Positions 48,327 to 61,122 of a stretch of 64,000 nt of DNA are shown here, one piece after another (positions within the stretch are counted from its first letter, which is position 1; each line of letters begins with the position of its first letter). The notes under the pieces were generated by a model. That model was not told the DNA's origin. It made no database searches and was given only the letters and a program-made list of their open reading frames with translations. This stretch comes from Spirometra erinaceieuropaei. Taxonomy: Eukaryota; Platyhelminthes; Cestoda; Diphyllobothriidea; Diphyllobothriidae. The DNA lies in the NCBI GenBank assembly GCA_902702965.1, contig CACRXP010000142.1, positions 407,498 through 471,497 on the forward strand, in the 5' to 3' direction. Made by a program: the position numbers and the translations under genes.

Positions 48327-49297
48327 CAGTAGGTGGTCTTACTCATGAAATGTCAATCGAAATTCAGAAAGGTGTTTTCGTTTCAAAAAGATCAGTTAGT
48401 TAGGGATGTAAAACTAATCATCGAGTAGCGTAATTGTATAATGGTTCAGTTACCTCAGGATGCCGGCTTTCGAACAAGCTCCTTCTTGACCGCATGCAAG
48501 GACGATACTCTGTAAAAAGTGACTACTTGAATAGCATGCATTTTCCACATTGATTTTTGATGCCCTTTAAAATTCAATTACAGTTCACGAAAAATATGCA
48601 TAAAACTATTCATTTTTTCGCTCATTTGCGTTTTCTTCCAATTTTATACTTAGAGGAAGTGTATAATCCGGTTCTTAAAAACTTTTCTACTTCTCGAATA
48701 ATTTTGAACTCGACCCGCCGTTACACTTGCATCCAGGGTTTCAAAACTCCAAGCTGTAGATTTTCCGTGTACGGAAAACCATACATTTCTCTCGCATCAG
48801 TAAATGTGGTTCATTAAATGTGGGCAGTGGATTTGAACCATATTGTTAACTTCACAAGTTCAATGATAAAAAAGCAGAAACATGAAGTTTTATTAACGAC
48901 CGTTTCACGGTATTAAAAAATCCCACGATTAAAAACGTTTTAAAACCGAATTATACACTTTTTTCGAGTATAAAATTAGAAAAAGGGTAATGTGCTGCTG
49001 AATGAACAAAAGAACGGGCATTTTATGCGTGTTTTCCATGAATTGTAATTGAATTTCTAAGAGCACCGAAAAGGGATAAGAAAAATGCATGTTACCTAAG
49101 TAGTCATCTTTCACAGAGTATACTTCTTGCATGCAGCCCAAAAGAGGTTGGTTCGAAAGCCGGCATTCTGAGGCAACTGAATTACTATAGAATTACGCTA
49201 CATAATGATTAGTTTTACGATCCTATTTAATTAATCATTTGAATTAAAAACGCATTTCGGAATTTCGGTTGACATTTCCTGAGTTAGCCCACCTACG
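48327..49297 (+). mobile_element. Palindromic MITE, family A, full length
   Basis: Starts CAGTAGGTGGTCTTACTCAT after TA and ends GTTAGCCCACCTACG with a mutated final base pair. It has both arms and a plus-oriented loop. Confidence 0.8.
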
Positions 49298-50735
49298 ATA
49301 GGTCGTAGTTTAGAAGCCGTGAATGCAATAGCAACGACATTTGGGATTCACAGTTATTGGGGAATCGAAAACGTTCTTAAAACCGAATGCTACGTTTTGT
49401 CCAATCGCTGCAAGCGGCAACACCAATCACGTACCCTAGGCAGTGGACGAATGGTCGGTTATTTGCGCTGGAGTCACTTTATAGTGAGGCAGCCTCGCGA
49501 ACTCTCTCCTTCCTCGCCCACCAGGCCCCCGGTGCTTCGACAATGTCAAAACCACCGGTGGTTAGCTTGGGCGCAGTAATGGACGAGGCTAAACAACCCG
49601 CCTACGCGTGCCGCGGGCATGTCCTCTTTCCCACTCCAGATATGCTGGGCCACACCAAGGATGGTTGTGGTTTCATATGTCCCCAATTGCAATAATGGTC
49701 ACACCAGAAAGGATACGTTGCAGGTCGACCCTCAATCCTGCGAAGAACCGTGTTATTCCGTCAACTGACAGTTGCTCTTGGTTGAGTCAAGCACATCATA
49801 TATTACTATACTGTGGGATATGTCGATTTGCGTGTGAATGGATTCCTCAGCGTTTCTCATGCAACAGCCGACTATCGGGGCCTGTCCCAGCCCAGACGGC
49901 CGTGCGGCTCTTTATTTCAGCAACTGTGTGACGCATCTGCGAATCCTCAAGCTTTTTAATGTGTTTTTTTAACGGACTTCGTAATTTCGTCTGCTAGCGT
50001 AAGAGCACCAACCGTGTGCCGATTTCAATATGGGCCCCGATGTGTACGTTACAGACAGAGCTACCGGGAGGGCGAGCAATCCAGAGCCTTGAATTCTGAT
50101 CCAGCTCCGGGCTTATATGCCGGCACGGGTGTAGAATAGCGAACCACTGAATGCAACCCAAAAACCCATAATAAGAACTTAACCGCATGCTTCCATTATT
50201 GAGCCACCCATGTAAGGGTGAACGACTCCCAAGGATCCGGATTTGATTTGCCAACTACCTTTCCCCATAAGTGTATTCGTATTGTATTAAAGGGTTATAC
50301 TTAGAGATATGGCTTTAAGGGTCAAAATAAGAGAAAACCCCTTTGTTCCAAACTCCTAAACTTCACAAACGACATATGTCAGCGGCCCTTGTGCCTTATA
50401 ATTAAGTGCCAACTGGACACCTAAATTCAACTCGCAAATGGGATAGAGAGAGTTTAGTCGCCATGGTGATTGCTGGTATCCGTGAATCATTTTTGTGTCA
50501 TAAAAGAGCCGGTCATCAAAAGTGTAAATAGTTGGTCAGCGCGACGCAGAAGCTGTGTCCGCCTAGCGCAGGCTTCTTGTTGTCCTCAGACTTAAAGGAT
50601 GCCTGATGCCAAACATGGTATTTTGACTTGCATGAACAGTTATCGCTAAGCTTCTTCTCCCCTCAACCGCGAAGGTACTAAGCCATACAGTATGCCCAGT
50701 TCGATTTCAGTAGTCTTCATTGTTACAAGTACTGT
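49298..50735. other. No gene recognised (intron)
   Basis: 49320-49930 is GC-richer with overlapping open frames on the plus strand, but no domain, splice pattern or match to other repeats in this window. Confidence 0.45.
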
Positions 50736-50739
50736 GATA

Positions 50740-50965
50740 GCGGGGTGCTCAATGATCGTGTTACAGAACTCACTCGTTCCGTTTTGCCTTACGGGCTCTC
50801 CCTCTCAAGCCCAACTACCAGCCGCACAGCGGCACATGTCACAGACAGCGTAGCATTGTCGACAAAGACAAGGGAGACTGGAATGGCCCTCTCTGGCTTA
50901 TTTTTTCTGTGACGACGGCTAATAAGCCAGAAATGGCCATCCCAGTCTCGGTTGGTAATATTCTT
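50740..50965. mobile_element. tRNA-derived SINE, rearranged
   Basis: Minus-strand body (aactcactcgttccgtttt ... gactggaatggcc) is joined at about 50910 to a plus-strand start of body (gacgacggctaataagcc). A small foldback of the same element. Confidence 0.65.
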
Positions 50966-51005
50966 CTAAATACTATTACCAGTTAGACAAGCTGTGAGTT
51001 TATAC

Positions 51006-51636
51006 CATAACGCAACTCGGCTGATTTGAACGTACACTTTGAAATCTCGACGGCCCTCCCCGAGGTAGACGGCGGTGCTGGTGGGCATATCCTTGATCGT
51101 CGGCGCCGACGTCGGAGACGCTGCTCCCGACGATCTGAACTGGAACTCTCCAAATTATCGCCATTAGCCGCCGTCTCTGTGGACACTGCCATCGGACTGC
51201 TGGGTGATGTCATCGATGCAGGGCAAGCGGAAGTTGTGCCCAGAGTGAAAACTTCTCTGGCCTTCTCCTCGATGACCCAGCCCGCGTAGTCGCCCTCCTC
51301 CTGCGCAGCGTCTTCCTCGCGGAGTTTGCGGTTTGCGCCTGCGACAGCCGCACGCGTACGCTCCTCCTCAAGGACCTCATCGAGGGTCTCATCGACGCCG
51401 GAGTCTTGCGTGGTGAGACTGCACCTGCCCAAACCGTTTTCGGTAGAGAGCGGCGCCGAGGAGGGGGAGAAGGGAGAGGAGGCCGAGGAGATGCCTCGGG
51501 ACTCCCCGTCGGCGTCGGCTGAGGAGGCCGTCCGCTCCTTGGTGGGTGAATTTAACAGCTCTGTCCGCGGACTGCCTCCGACAGTGTCGTCTGAAAAGCT
51601 CTCCGCGACCGGTTTGTCAAGTGTCGTCTGGCTCAT
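51006..51636 (-). CDS. Candidate MAP7-family gene, most 5' exon found (Ser/acidic N-terminal region)
   Basis: Open frame of 210 codons from an ATG at 51634-51636, preceded in frame by a stop a few codons upstream. The protein begins MSQTTLDKP and is rich in Ser, Pro, Glu and Asp. It has an acidic helix-like stretch (TLDEVLEEERTRAA) near the middle and a basic run (REQRLRRRRRRSR) near the end. The donor is taken as TATG^gtataa on the minus strand, leaving phase 1, which matches the phase-1 acceptor of the next exon at 43820. GC content and codon use are far richer than in the AT-rich repeats around it. It is the rightmost exon seen, but an acceptor-like cag just upstream of the ATG means it could be internal. 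Family membership comes from the downstream exons; this exon has no recognisable domain. Confidence 0.55.
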
Positions 51637-51975
51637 CGCGACCAAGAGGCTGCCCTGGCCTACAAGTCAAGTGAAATGGGTGATGCATGCAGATTTCTAC
51701 GTGGGAGATAGTCGAACGAGTCTCCATCCAATCCCATCAGATGTGTCTGCTGGATTAACTTCATGGGAGCTGTGATCTGATAACTAACCCAGCTTCTGTG
51801 CACATTCAGAACAGTGTATACGGCCTCCAACTGGGAGATCACGAGTCCCTTTGTCAGACCAACGGCTAGACGAAGGGTTGAAGGCGAGTAAGTTAAAAGG
51901 GGTGACAAGTCTTGCAATGCCTGTAAATGGGTACTGGTGAGATCAGTCGCCGAATTAAAGGTAACTCTGGACCTA

Positions 51976-52957
51976 CAGTAGGTGGGCTAACTCATGAAAT
52001 GTCGACCGAAATTTCGAAATGCGTTCTCTTTTAGAAAAGATTAACTAAGAAGGGTTGTAACAATAATCACGTCCGGCATAATCCAATAAGGATCCAGTTA
52101 CCTCAGGGTGTCTACTTTCGAACGAGCTTAATTCCGACTGCATGCAACATCTATAATCTGCAAAAATTACTACTTAAGTGGCACGCAATTTTCTCATTTA
52201 TTTTCGATGCCCTGAAAAGTTCAATTGTATTTCATGAAAAAAAAATGCATAGAAATATTCATTAGTTCGGTAGGAATTTACGGCTTCTTTCAATTTCATA
52301 CTCAAAAGCAGGGTATAATTCAGTTTCAAAAAGTTCCTTATTGTGAGATTTTTCAATACCGTGAAATGAAAGTTCATAAAACGTCATGTCTCTGCATTTG
52401 CCAATTTGGCTTGTAAAGTTAACAATATTGCTCAAATTCACTGCTTAATTTTATGAACCCATATGGTCTCTTCTTAATACCGTGAGAAATGTATGATTTT
52501 CCGTACGCGGAAAATATGCGGTTTCTAGATTTGAAACCCTGAATGCAAGTATAACAGTAGGTCGGGTTCAGAATTATTCGGGAATTAGAAAAGTTTTTTG
52601 AGACCGAAGTATACACTTTTTTCGAGTATAGCATTGGAAGAAGACGTGATTTTCTAACGAATAAGTAAAGGAATGAATATTTTAAGACGTGTTTTTCATG
52701 AAATACAATTAAACTTTTCAGGGCATCGACAAAATGAGGAAATTGCATGCTAATTAAGTAGGCATTTTTTGTAGAGTATTGATCTTGAATGCAGTCGGAA
52801 ATAAGTCCTTTCAAAAGAAGGCACCCTTAGGTAAGTGGATCATTTTAAAATTATGATACATGATGATTAGTTTTACAACCCCAATTAATTAATCTTTTCG
52901 AAACGAGAACGCATTTCGAAATTACTGTTGGCATTTCATGGGTTAGCCCACCTGCTG
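51976..52957 (-). mobile_element. Palindromic MITE, family A, full length
   Basis: 982 bases with CAGTAGGTGGGCTAACTCAT and TTAGCCCACCTGCTG ends, perfect TA duplications, and the loop in minus orientation. It sits about 340 bases upstream of the first candidate exon of the host gene, where a promoter or 5' intron would be. Confidence 0.85.
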
Positions 52958-54012
52958 TATGTACCAATACAGACCGATCATAGCTCCAATTGCCTCCAAA
53001 TGAATAAACTGCGACAATTTAACTTGTTTTAACGTGTACAGAGTGCGGAAGTCAAACTACTGACGATCCGTTCCTTTTTTCTATACCGAAGCTGAGTCAT
53101 ATGAAAGACAATCAGGATCTTAACTGTTATGTGTAAAGAATGCAGGGTCCGCTCATTAGAAGCGAGAATAGAAGGGAACGTTTTTGTCACTAACGGATCC
53201 AGGAATCGGCTCGAAAGAATCATAGAACAGACGTCAAACTCGCTAGGTTACGCGGTTTTCGGTAAGTATGCCTCGGAACATGGTGTCTTTTTTCCTACGA
53301 TTATAAAACTGAGATTTATCCTCACTCGTCTAAGAGCACATAGGAGTAATTAAACGAGATTTCATGGCGAGTGTATTCTTCTCGTTCCGGCCATTTGAAA
53401 AACCTAGATTCGCATCCTGGTAGACTTTTACCCTAGGATAGAGTCAAACTGTCGACCTCTCAAATTCCGACTGAGTTTTCGGTTATCCGAGCTGCAGAAT
53501 AGTTATCACATCGGCCCTACAAGGACACTTGTTACTTGAATGCCTTGAAGACCGCACAGTGAGCTCCGCGTGCGTGTTGGCGAAAAGCTGGTCAACATAT
53601 CAGTTGTGGAAGATTTGAGCTAGTGCGCGGCTGTAGGAATGATCCCAGCATCAGGTCAAGTAAACATCAAAAACGAAACTGTAATGTCAAGTTGGGCGTG
53701 ATATCGAAACCCCAAAAGGGTGCGTCTTGACTGTCCAGTGTTTTAGACAGGAAACGCAGCATGAGGGAGAGACTAGAGTTAAAGCCACGCGCCTCTGGGA
53801 AACATAGGGAGTACGTCCACTTTTACTGGCAAATATGTAGATGCATCTGAGGCGGACACAAAAAAGATTATAAAAGCAAGAATCGAACCTCTCTGGAAGA
53901 AGCTGACAGCCTCGACGTTACCGATCCTCGTCACACAGCGACACTGCAATAGACTCATGCGCAAAAGGCGTGTCTCCGTCGTCCTGTTACCTATAGCTGC
54001 CCGGTTCTGAAT

Positions 54013-54213
54013 GTGCAGAACGACATACTGTCGCGGGCTCTGATTCTGCGCACTTACCTCACGCAGCGGCGGTCGGCCACCAATGTCTGTGCAGACTCCG
54101 TCGTTCCTCAGCTTGCTGAGGTCATGCATACACAGCCAACGGCATTTTCTCAACCCCCCCCCACCCCTTCCAGTGTGAAGCTCCCTCAACCCCCCCCCTC
54201 CTCCCCCAGCTGA
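54013..54213 (+). other. Unassigned proline-rich open frame
   Basis: MQNDILSRALILRTYL, then DSVVPQLAEVMHTQPTAF and a run of PPP/SSPS before a TGA stop. It looks more protein-like than neighbouring frames and is GC-rich, but it has no homologue I recognise and no clear splice borders. The minus strand is also open across it. Confidence 0.25.
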
Positions 54214-54359
54214 TAAGGGAACGATTTTTGGCGAAGGAAGTCAGAATCCCAGCCGGTCGAAATGATAAATAATTTTTAACCTGAGTCACAAATAACCTTT
54301 CGTGGCCTTCATCAGTGGACTTCCCTGCTTCCGGTGACCAGCCTACTTTTATCGACGTA

Positions 54360-55331
54360 CAGTAGGTGAGCTAGCTCATGAAGTGTCAACCGAGGTTCCG
54401 AAATACGTTTTCGTTTCGAAAAGATTGATTAAGTAGGGTTGTAAAATTGATCATCCTGCAGCATAATTCTATAATAATTCAGTTACCCCGGGATGCTGAC
54501 TTTCGAACGGACCACTTTCCGGCCGCATGCAAAAACCACAATTTGTTAAAAATGACTACTTGCGTAGCATGAATTTTTCTCATTTATTTCGATGTTCTTA
54601 AAAATTCAGTCATATTTTTTAGAGAACGTACATAAAAATATCCATTCTTTTGCTCATTCGGTAGAAAAGTAGGTCTTTTTCCAATTTTATTCTCGAAGAA
54701 AGGATAAAATTAGCTTTCAAAAACTTTGCATATTCCCGAATAATTTTTTTCCGCACCTGCCATTGCACTTGCATTCGGCTTTCCAAACTACCATCTGTAT
54801 ATTTTCCGCGTACGAAAAGCCATACATTTCTCTACGGCATTAAGAGGAGACCATATCGGGTGGGTTTGAACCTTCTTCTTACCTTCACAAGCCTCATTGG
54901 TAAATGCAGAAACACGACGTCTCATTAACGGCCACTTCACGGTATTAAAAAATCTCACAATTAGAAGCTTTTTTAAAACCGAATTTTACACTTTCTTCGA
55001 GTATAACATTGAAAGAAGACGTAAGTTTTTACCGAATGATCAAAAATGAGTATTTTTATGCATGTTTTCTATGAACTACGACTGAATTTTTAAGGGCATC
55101 GAAAATCAATGAAAAAATGCATGCTATTTAACTAGCCGTTTTTTATAAAGTGTGGTTTTTGCATGCGGCCGGAAAGACGATTGTTCGAAAGCCGTTGTTC
55201 TGGGGTAACTGAATTATTATAGATTTATGCTGCATAATGATTAGTTTTATAACCCCCTTTAATTAATCTTTTCGAAAGGAAAACGCATTTCGGAATTTCG
55301 GTTTAGATTTCATGAGTTAATCCACCTACTG
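54360..55331 (+). mobile_element. Palindromic MITE, family A, full length
   Basis: 972 bases, CAGTAGGTGAGCTAGCTCAT to TTAATCCACCTACTG, with TA on both sides and the loop in plus orientation. Confidence 0.85.
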
Positions 55332-58300
55332 TATATTTATTTGAGGAATGTGGACTACTCTACGGCATGAGTAGTGACTTACTCTGAATGATTCAAATGC
55401 CGTTCATTATGATTATGAAACAGAGAAAGTAGAGCCCTTCCTCGCAAAAGTTTTATATTTTTAGTCTTAGCCCCACAGCACCACACATGGGCCTGACATA
55501 CGGCGGTGTTAGAATGATAGACTTGGATTATGCACAAGAAATGTCTGATGCAGGCCAAACTGGCAACCAGGGCAACAGCCCCCCAGTTAGAATAGAATCA
55601 ATTTGCCTTCGTAAGCCGTGACTTATTACTGTGGAAGACGATCATGAAAGAAAAATAGGTGTTCACAGGGCCTCTAGGTCAGTCATGCCCAAGCAGTGAT
55701 CTTGCGGTACCATCTCTAACAACAGGTCGACCATCCTTCCCGATGATGTTCACCGTGTGCTTCAGCGCAAGATGGGAGGGGGGGGCACGGTTACTTGCGT
55801 GAGAACTAGTCTATAGTGAGAGTAGACTTGTGTAGCATCTACCGCGCCCTCTCTTCCCCATCTGGGTCCGGTGTCAAGACATAGTAAGGAAGTCCGGAGG
55901 TAAGAGGGGGCGCAGGGGCCTGGCATGGTGTAAACTCGCACAACACTCCCTGGTTTACAATAAACACTTGACTGGGATTTTAACCAACAACAACAACAGA
56001 AGGGGGACAGCCATGCTTGCAACCTGTATTCCCAGCGGTAGCCTAGCACAACCAGGTACCAGGGAACTGCCAGCGCGCGCCAGGCTGTGAGAGTCATGAT
56101 TTACTGGTCCTGGCATAAAAGAAGTTTGCATTCCCTGAGACCACCAACCCTAACCCATACTAGTATACTGGCCGTCTTGAGAAAGATTTCACGTAAAATA
56201 TAAATGAAGATTATTTTGAGTTAAAATGAGTGTTCAACAAGTAATAAAGCATTACAGGTGGACAAAATGAATGGTTTTTCCTAAATAATTAAAGAAAAGC
56301 GGGATTTATATTCAAATTTATCAACTGTCAAATATGTGTATCATGACAGGCATTATAAACACGAGATAGCAGCATAGTTCCCCGTGTGTTTTCACCAGTT
56401 TCTCTGGCAGAATAGGACAGTGTAAGTGAATATTCAGTTATCAGAATCTCGACGACCGAGTTTCTCACGACTGAGTGTACTTAGATCACATTTTGGTTGC
56501 TTCTCATCCAACTACACCAGCAGGTATAAAACCACCTGCTGGCGCTTTTGATAGCCACAAATAAGTCTTCCTTTCAAACGGTGACCTTTATAACCGGCGA
56601 CCACAAATTACTCGTAGACTTGTAGACGTGCCACTGAATATTTGTTGATTATTTTTAAACGGCCACACTTAACGTGGATTGGTCGGTTATTCAGTTGCTT
56701 CTTCCCTGGTGGCGTTCACTTATTCGATACTGTCAGGCGGTGTTTTGGACCGCGGGAAGAACGGTCTTACACGGTCTGAAAACATTTTCTTTAGAAACGA
56801 GCTCCAACCATTGCCAACTCGGTAGCCATTTATGTCCGCCGGTAAACATGTTCGAGAAAATCCATTTGGGACATTCGCTGTAAAAAATCGATTCCGAGGG
56901 CAAATATCTATTCCTTTTTGAAGCCGAAAAAGGATAGCTATGAACGACTGCAGTACTCTTACGAATGCAAGGCATATTGTTTGCATATCGTTTATATGCT
57001 GTCGTAGGCTGGTCGTCCAGTTAAAATAGTTTGATCACTTCTAACATGAATTTCACGTGGGAAACGTTCCCTTCCTCATAACAAAGGCCTTTGTGTCTCC
57101 TATGACGACAGTGTATAGTCAATTTATTTTCTTAAAAATGCCTTTTAAAAACGCCTCATTCGCGCTATTTTGGAAAAAACGAGCCTATTTGTGTTTTTTA
57201 ATTCACACCTCTGAAAAAATGCGTATATTTGGCATGGCCTTACAGTTTGCAATGCACTTTCCCAACGATGTCCCCCGCAGGGCATTCAAAATTAGTTTTA
57301 AGCTGTTGACGGGACACATTTTAACATTTTAAAGAAATCACCGGAAGAGCCGTCATGCCCAAAAAGCGGATATAGAAAATCCCGATATCGCATTTTATAG
57401 TTTTCGAATTTAGAGTTGCCCAGAACTGAAGTTTTCAGCACTTTTAGAGAAGAAGTTTTCAAAAAACAATTTTTTCTGAAAAATAGCGTAAAAGGAATTA
57501 GTCATCACCTTCATAAACGAACACCGTTTTATAGACACATGAAAATATTTCAAAGGATTTGACTTAAGTAGCGTCGTCTCTGGATCCGGCTTTCAAAGAG
57601 GCCAAAAACATATTTAACAAGGTTCCATCATTCAGTCAGTTAATTAACGTAGGAAAGTCATTATATTTAAGATTGTGAATAGTACGCTTTCAAAAGATTA
57701 GTTGTGCAAAACCCAAGATTGAGGATGTTTGTTGAAGTTTCATTCGTCTGTTAGTCTTATATTTCTTCAGACTTGATTTGCTTTTCTTCCCCATTTGGAA
57801 GGACTCATATTAGCAAGCTATCATGACCGAAGTATCATATTGGCAGTTTTATATTTTGATAAAAAGGCTGTGTCAAATTTGCGAAAAGCAATGGATATTT
57901 GAAAGCTCCTCTAATTTTCTTAGAAAAGTCTCTAAAACCACGAGAATAACTGATCCTGGGTAGGCATTCTTATCCAAAAGTATTATTTCATCCAAATTAT
58001 CACTATTCGAAATTTCTTTCCATTAAATCCTTTCATTTAGAAGGGCAATTTTTCTCAAGGAAACAGGTTATTTCGAGGATTTAAGGTTTTTCAGTGGAGA
58101 GTCAAAATGTAAATACTAAGGAGATTATGCAAGCCCACTTTTCACGTATGAGTTTTTGCGAATAACAATATCAACAATTATAATAATCCAAACATGACTG
58201 CCAATACTGTACTTCTGAACAGTAATCCTCCTTAAGACGATGATGTCACTATGAATAATTTGTTTCAGGATACTTCTCGACAAACACTGAGGATCAAAGT

Positions 58301-58724
58301 GCTACATTTGCACTTTGCATTTCTCGTCCCTACCCGTTTACCCCGCGAATGTGATTGGCCAAAACTGTTTTTGTAGTTGTAAATAAATCAGATGACGATG
58401 GAAGCACCCACTTGGATACTGCTGGGAGCAATGGGCGTCGGTGCAGGGGTCGACTGGGGCACATTGTCCCTTACCCCCCCCCCTGGTCGAATGACGCGGA
58501 CCATTGTAAGCTCTTTGAGTCACGGTGAGGAAGTCGTTTGCCACGATAACAACAGAGGGAGGAGCTTTTGGACGGAAGGCTGCGAGTCGGCAGGAAGATT
58601 TCATGACCAGTGGCACCGTTAACTGTTGTGAGGAGAAGCGGAGCTTGCTCACTTCTGAGATGGTAGATTAACATGATAGGGGTCTCTTACAAGTGTGGTC
58701 TCTTGTTTTTTTACGCCGAGACAA
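55332..58724. other. No gene recognised (upstream region)
   Basis: Apart from R3 at 55745-56060, this is AT-rich sequence with chance frames. 57000-58330 is particularly AT-rich and featureless to me. Confidence 0.5.
55745..56060 (-). repeat. Dispersed repeat R3 with (CAA)n
   Basis: gagagtagacttgtgtagc, tctgggtccggtgtcaaga and aaccaacaacaacaacag. Inverse orientation to 6240. Confidence 0.55.
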
Positions 58725-59403
58725 CGTGTTTTTAAACAAGAAAGGAAAATGAGACTGGTGATTAAACAGACTTCCGGCAAATCCTGGAACGGTCTTGGTT
58801 CCCCGGGGTTGTTCATCCACCAACTCCCTCATAAACCCAATGGCCTTAGAAACCGCGGACTTGTAGTCGTTTCAGTATCTTTGTTTCGAATTGATAGAAA
58901 GCTGTCAAAAAACGGCTGATGGGAAGGACAAGTAAGACACCCCTAAAAGTTGGTTGCAGATGGACGTAACAGCTTCGCCTGACAGACTAACAACGAGTCT
59001 GGTCAATTCAGGTTCCTGATGTCTATGAAGCCGAGCATCTATTTCGCTTAATAAAAGGCATTGAAGACGCTGGGGGAAGCATTACTGGGCTGAACCCCTC
59101 GCAGCTGCCTGGACACGCTGGCAGCATGGTGGATCAGAAGACGTCTGCATGGTACTGGCTTCCTCTTGGCAGCTTATGAATGTTATTCAGCTAATCCGCT
59201 GAGGCTGGAGTATTTCAGCCCGCGAGTTGACTTCTGAGTGAACTAAAAAGCCGTACATTAAACAATGAAGTCTATATTAAAGGAGTATGGTGAACGCAAA
59301 AGCGGACACCGCGTTAAACCGAGCCCTTCGCTGCTGCATCTTGCAGCAGTGTAAAATCAGTTAAACAGGTGTTGGGGCTCTTAGCTTAGACCCGTTCCGG
59401 CAG
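58725..59403 (+). repeat. Repeat D3, copy 1 (longest)
   Basis: Shares cgtgtttttaaac, ggaacggtcttggttccccg, gatgtctatgaagccgagca and cgagttgacttctgagtga with 59466-59985; its last about 150 bases (aatgaagtctatattaaag ... ttagcttagacccgt) match 60948-61122. Frames are open over 60-75 codons but have no recognisable domain. Confidence 0.75.
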
Positions 59404-59465
59404 TATGGGGAACCAAGAAGCATGCGTTGGCACTGTTCTCTAAACTAAAGAAAAGCTTTTTTGCA

Positions 59466-59985
59466 CGTGTTTTTAAACGAGAAAGGAAAATGAGACTGGT
59501 GATTAAACAGACTTTCGGCAAATCCTGGAACGGTCTTGGTTCCCCGGGGTTGTTCATCCACCAACTCCCTCATAAACCCAATGGCCTTAGAAACTGCGGA
59601 CTTGTAGTCGTTTCATTATCTCTGTTTCAAATTGATAGAAAGCTGTCAAAAAACGGCTGATGGGAAGGCCAAGTAAGACACCCCTAAAAGTTGGTTGCAG
59701 ATTGGCGTAACAGCTTCGCCTGACAGCCTAAAATCGAGTCAGGTTCCTGATGTCTATGAAGCCGAGCATCTATTTCGCTTAATAAAAGGCATTGAAGACG
59801 CTGGGGGAAGCATTACTGATCTGGACCCCGCACAGCTGCCTGGACACGCTGGCAGTATAGTGAATCGGAAGACGTCTGCATGGTACTGGCTTCCTCCTGA
59901 CAGCTTATGAATGTTATTCGGTTAATCAGCTGAGACTGGAACATTTCAGCCCGCGAGTTGACTTCTGAGTGAATTAAAAAGCCTA
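59466..59985 (+). repeat. Repeat D3, copy 2 (5' part)
   Basis: Over 90 percent alike to copy 1 by eye, offset about 740. It stops at ttaaaaagcctaa, where a MITE right arm begins without spacer. Confidence 0.75.
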
Positions 59986-60333
59986 ACCGAATTGAACCCT
60001 GCCTTCGAGTATAAAATTGAAAAAAGACGTAATTTCCTCCCGAATGAGTAGAAGACTGAATATTTTTATCCATGTTTTCCATGACATATAATTGGATTCT
60101 TAAGGGCATCGAAAATCAATGAGAAAAATGCATGCTACTTAAGTAGTCATTTTTCACGGAGTATGGATTTTGGATGCGGCCGGAAAGAAGTTCGTTTGAA
60201 AGTCGACATGCTGAATTATTTTAGACCTATGCCGCATGATGATTAGTTTTACAACCCTACTTAATTAACCTTTTCGAAACGAAAACGCATTTCGGAATTT
60301 CGGTTGACATTTCTTTAGTTAGCCCACGTACTG
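59985..60333 (+). mobile_element. Palindromic MITE, family A, right arm only
   Basis: Begins abruptly at ccgaattgaaccctgcc, inside the normal element, directly after an unrelated repeat. It runs to the regular right end (TTAGCCCACGTACTG, then TA). The CGTACTG variant is shared only with the 62377 copy. Confidence 0.75.
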
Positions 60334-60725
60334 TAAGTACCAAAAACCAACAAAAAGAGACCATTAAACTAGAGATGTTCTTCCATAGATAGCCCACATA
60401 GATGGCTGGGAAGTAGTTAAGTGAGATTTAGGCATGCTATCGTGCACAGATGAACTTGCGGTCATTAATGATGCTTATTAGTACTGAAATCTAACTATAG
60501 CAATATTTTGCACTTAGTGTTTCATCAGTGTCGGCGTACCGTGGTCAGAGGTGCCAACGGAAATTGGGAGCCGGGAAAATGGACAAAAAAGGAATAGGGA
60601 ATTTTCAGATCTGGAAATTCCGAAGTGATACTGCAAGACTATATAAATTTTGACGACGTTTACTTTTTTTCTATGTTCTATCGTGTTGTGTCCACGAAAA
60701 CGCTGTAAAACCAACTGTACTTTAT
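60334..60725 (-). mobile_element. 5'-truncated Penelope-like 3' tail (paralogue of 63364-63705)
   Basis: About 390 bases align along their whole length with 63364-63705 on the same strand. Both begin at ctgtaagtaccaa beside a MITE end and run to tacagttggtt. This copy carries about 50 extra bases near 60385-60430. Beyond 60725 the two differ: here the sequence is unrelated, whereas at 63.7 kb it continues into GIY-YIG coding sequence. A minus-strand frame (QLVLQRFRGHNTIEHRKK...) is shared with the other copy and is probably 3' read-through rather than a protein. Confidence 0.55.
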
Positions 60726-60947
60726 TGTTGCTGCAGAGGCGGGAAAAGATTAGGCTGCCTAACGAGTCCATTTGCCACGCAGTGGTGCGCTTATTCCATC
60801 TAAGTGACCTTCTGACGTACTGTTACAGTACAGTAGAAGATCGAGATGACAGATTCTGGGTTGGTTTTCGTGTCGGTCAGATCAGATCGGGAAAATCGGC
60901 AGCTCGAGCCGAGACCCCCTGGTCAGAAAGGCGAGTCTTCTGGCTCG

Positions 60948-61122
60948 CGAGTTGACTTCTGAGTGAAGTAAAAAGCCTAACCTTAAAAAATGAAGTCTAT
61001 ATTAAAGGAGTATGGGGAACTGCTAAGGCGGACACAGCGTTAAACCGAGCCCTTCGCTGCTGCATCTTGCAGCGGTGTAAAATCAGTGAAATAGGTGTTG
61101 GGGCTCTTAGCTTAGACCCGTC
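60948..61122 (+). repeat. Repeat D3, copy 3 (3' part)
   Basis: Starts gcgagttgacttctgagtga, overlapping the end of copy 2 by about 38 bases. It ends at gcttagacccgtcc, where a MITE left arm begins without spacer. Confidence 0.7.

Noticed and set aside
58695..59910. Duplicated 70-75 codon frames in repeat D3 as genes
   Set aside because: Conserved because the repeat is recent. No domain, and frames are not longer than expected for copies this similar.
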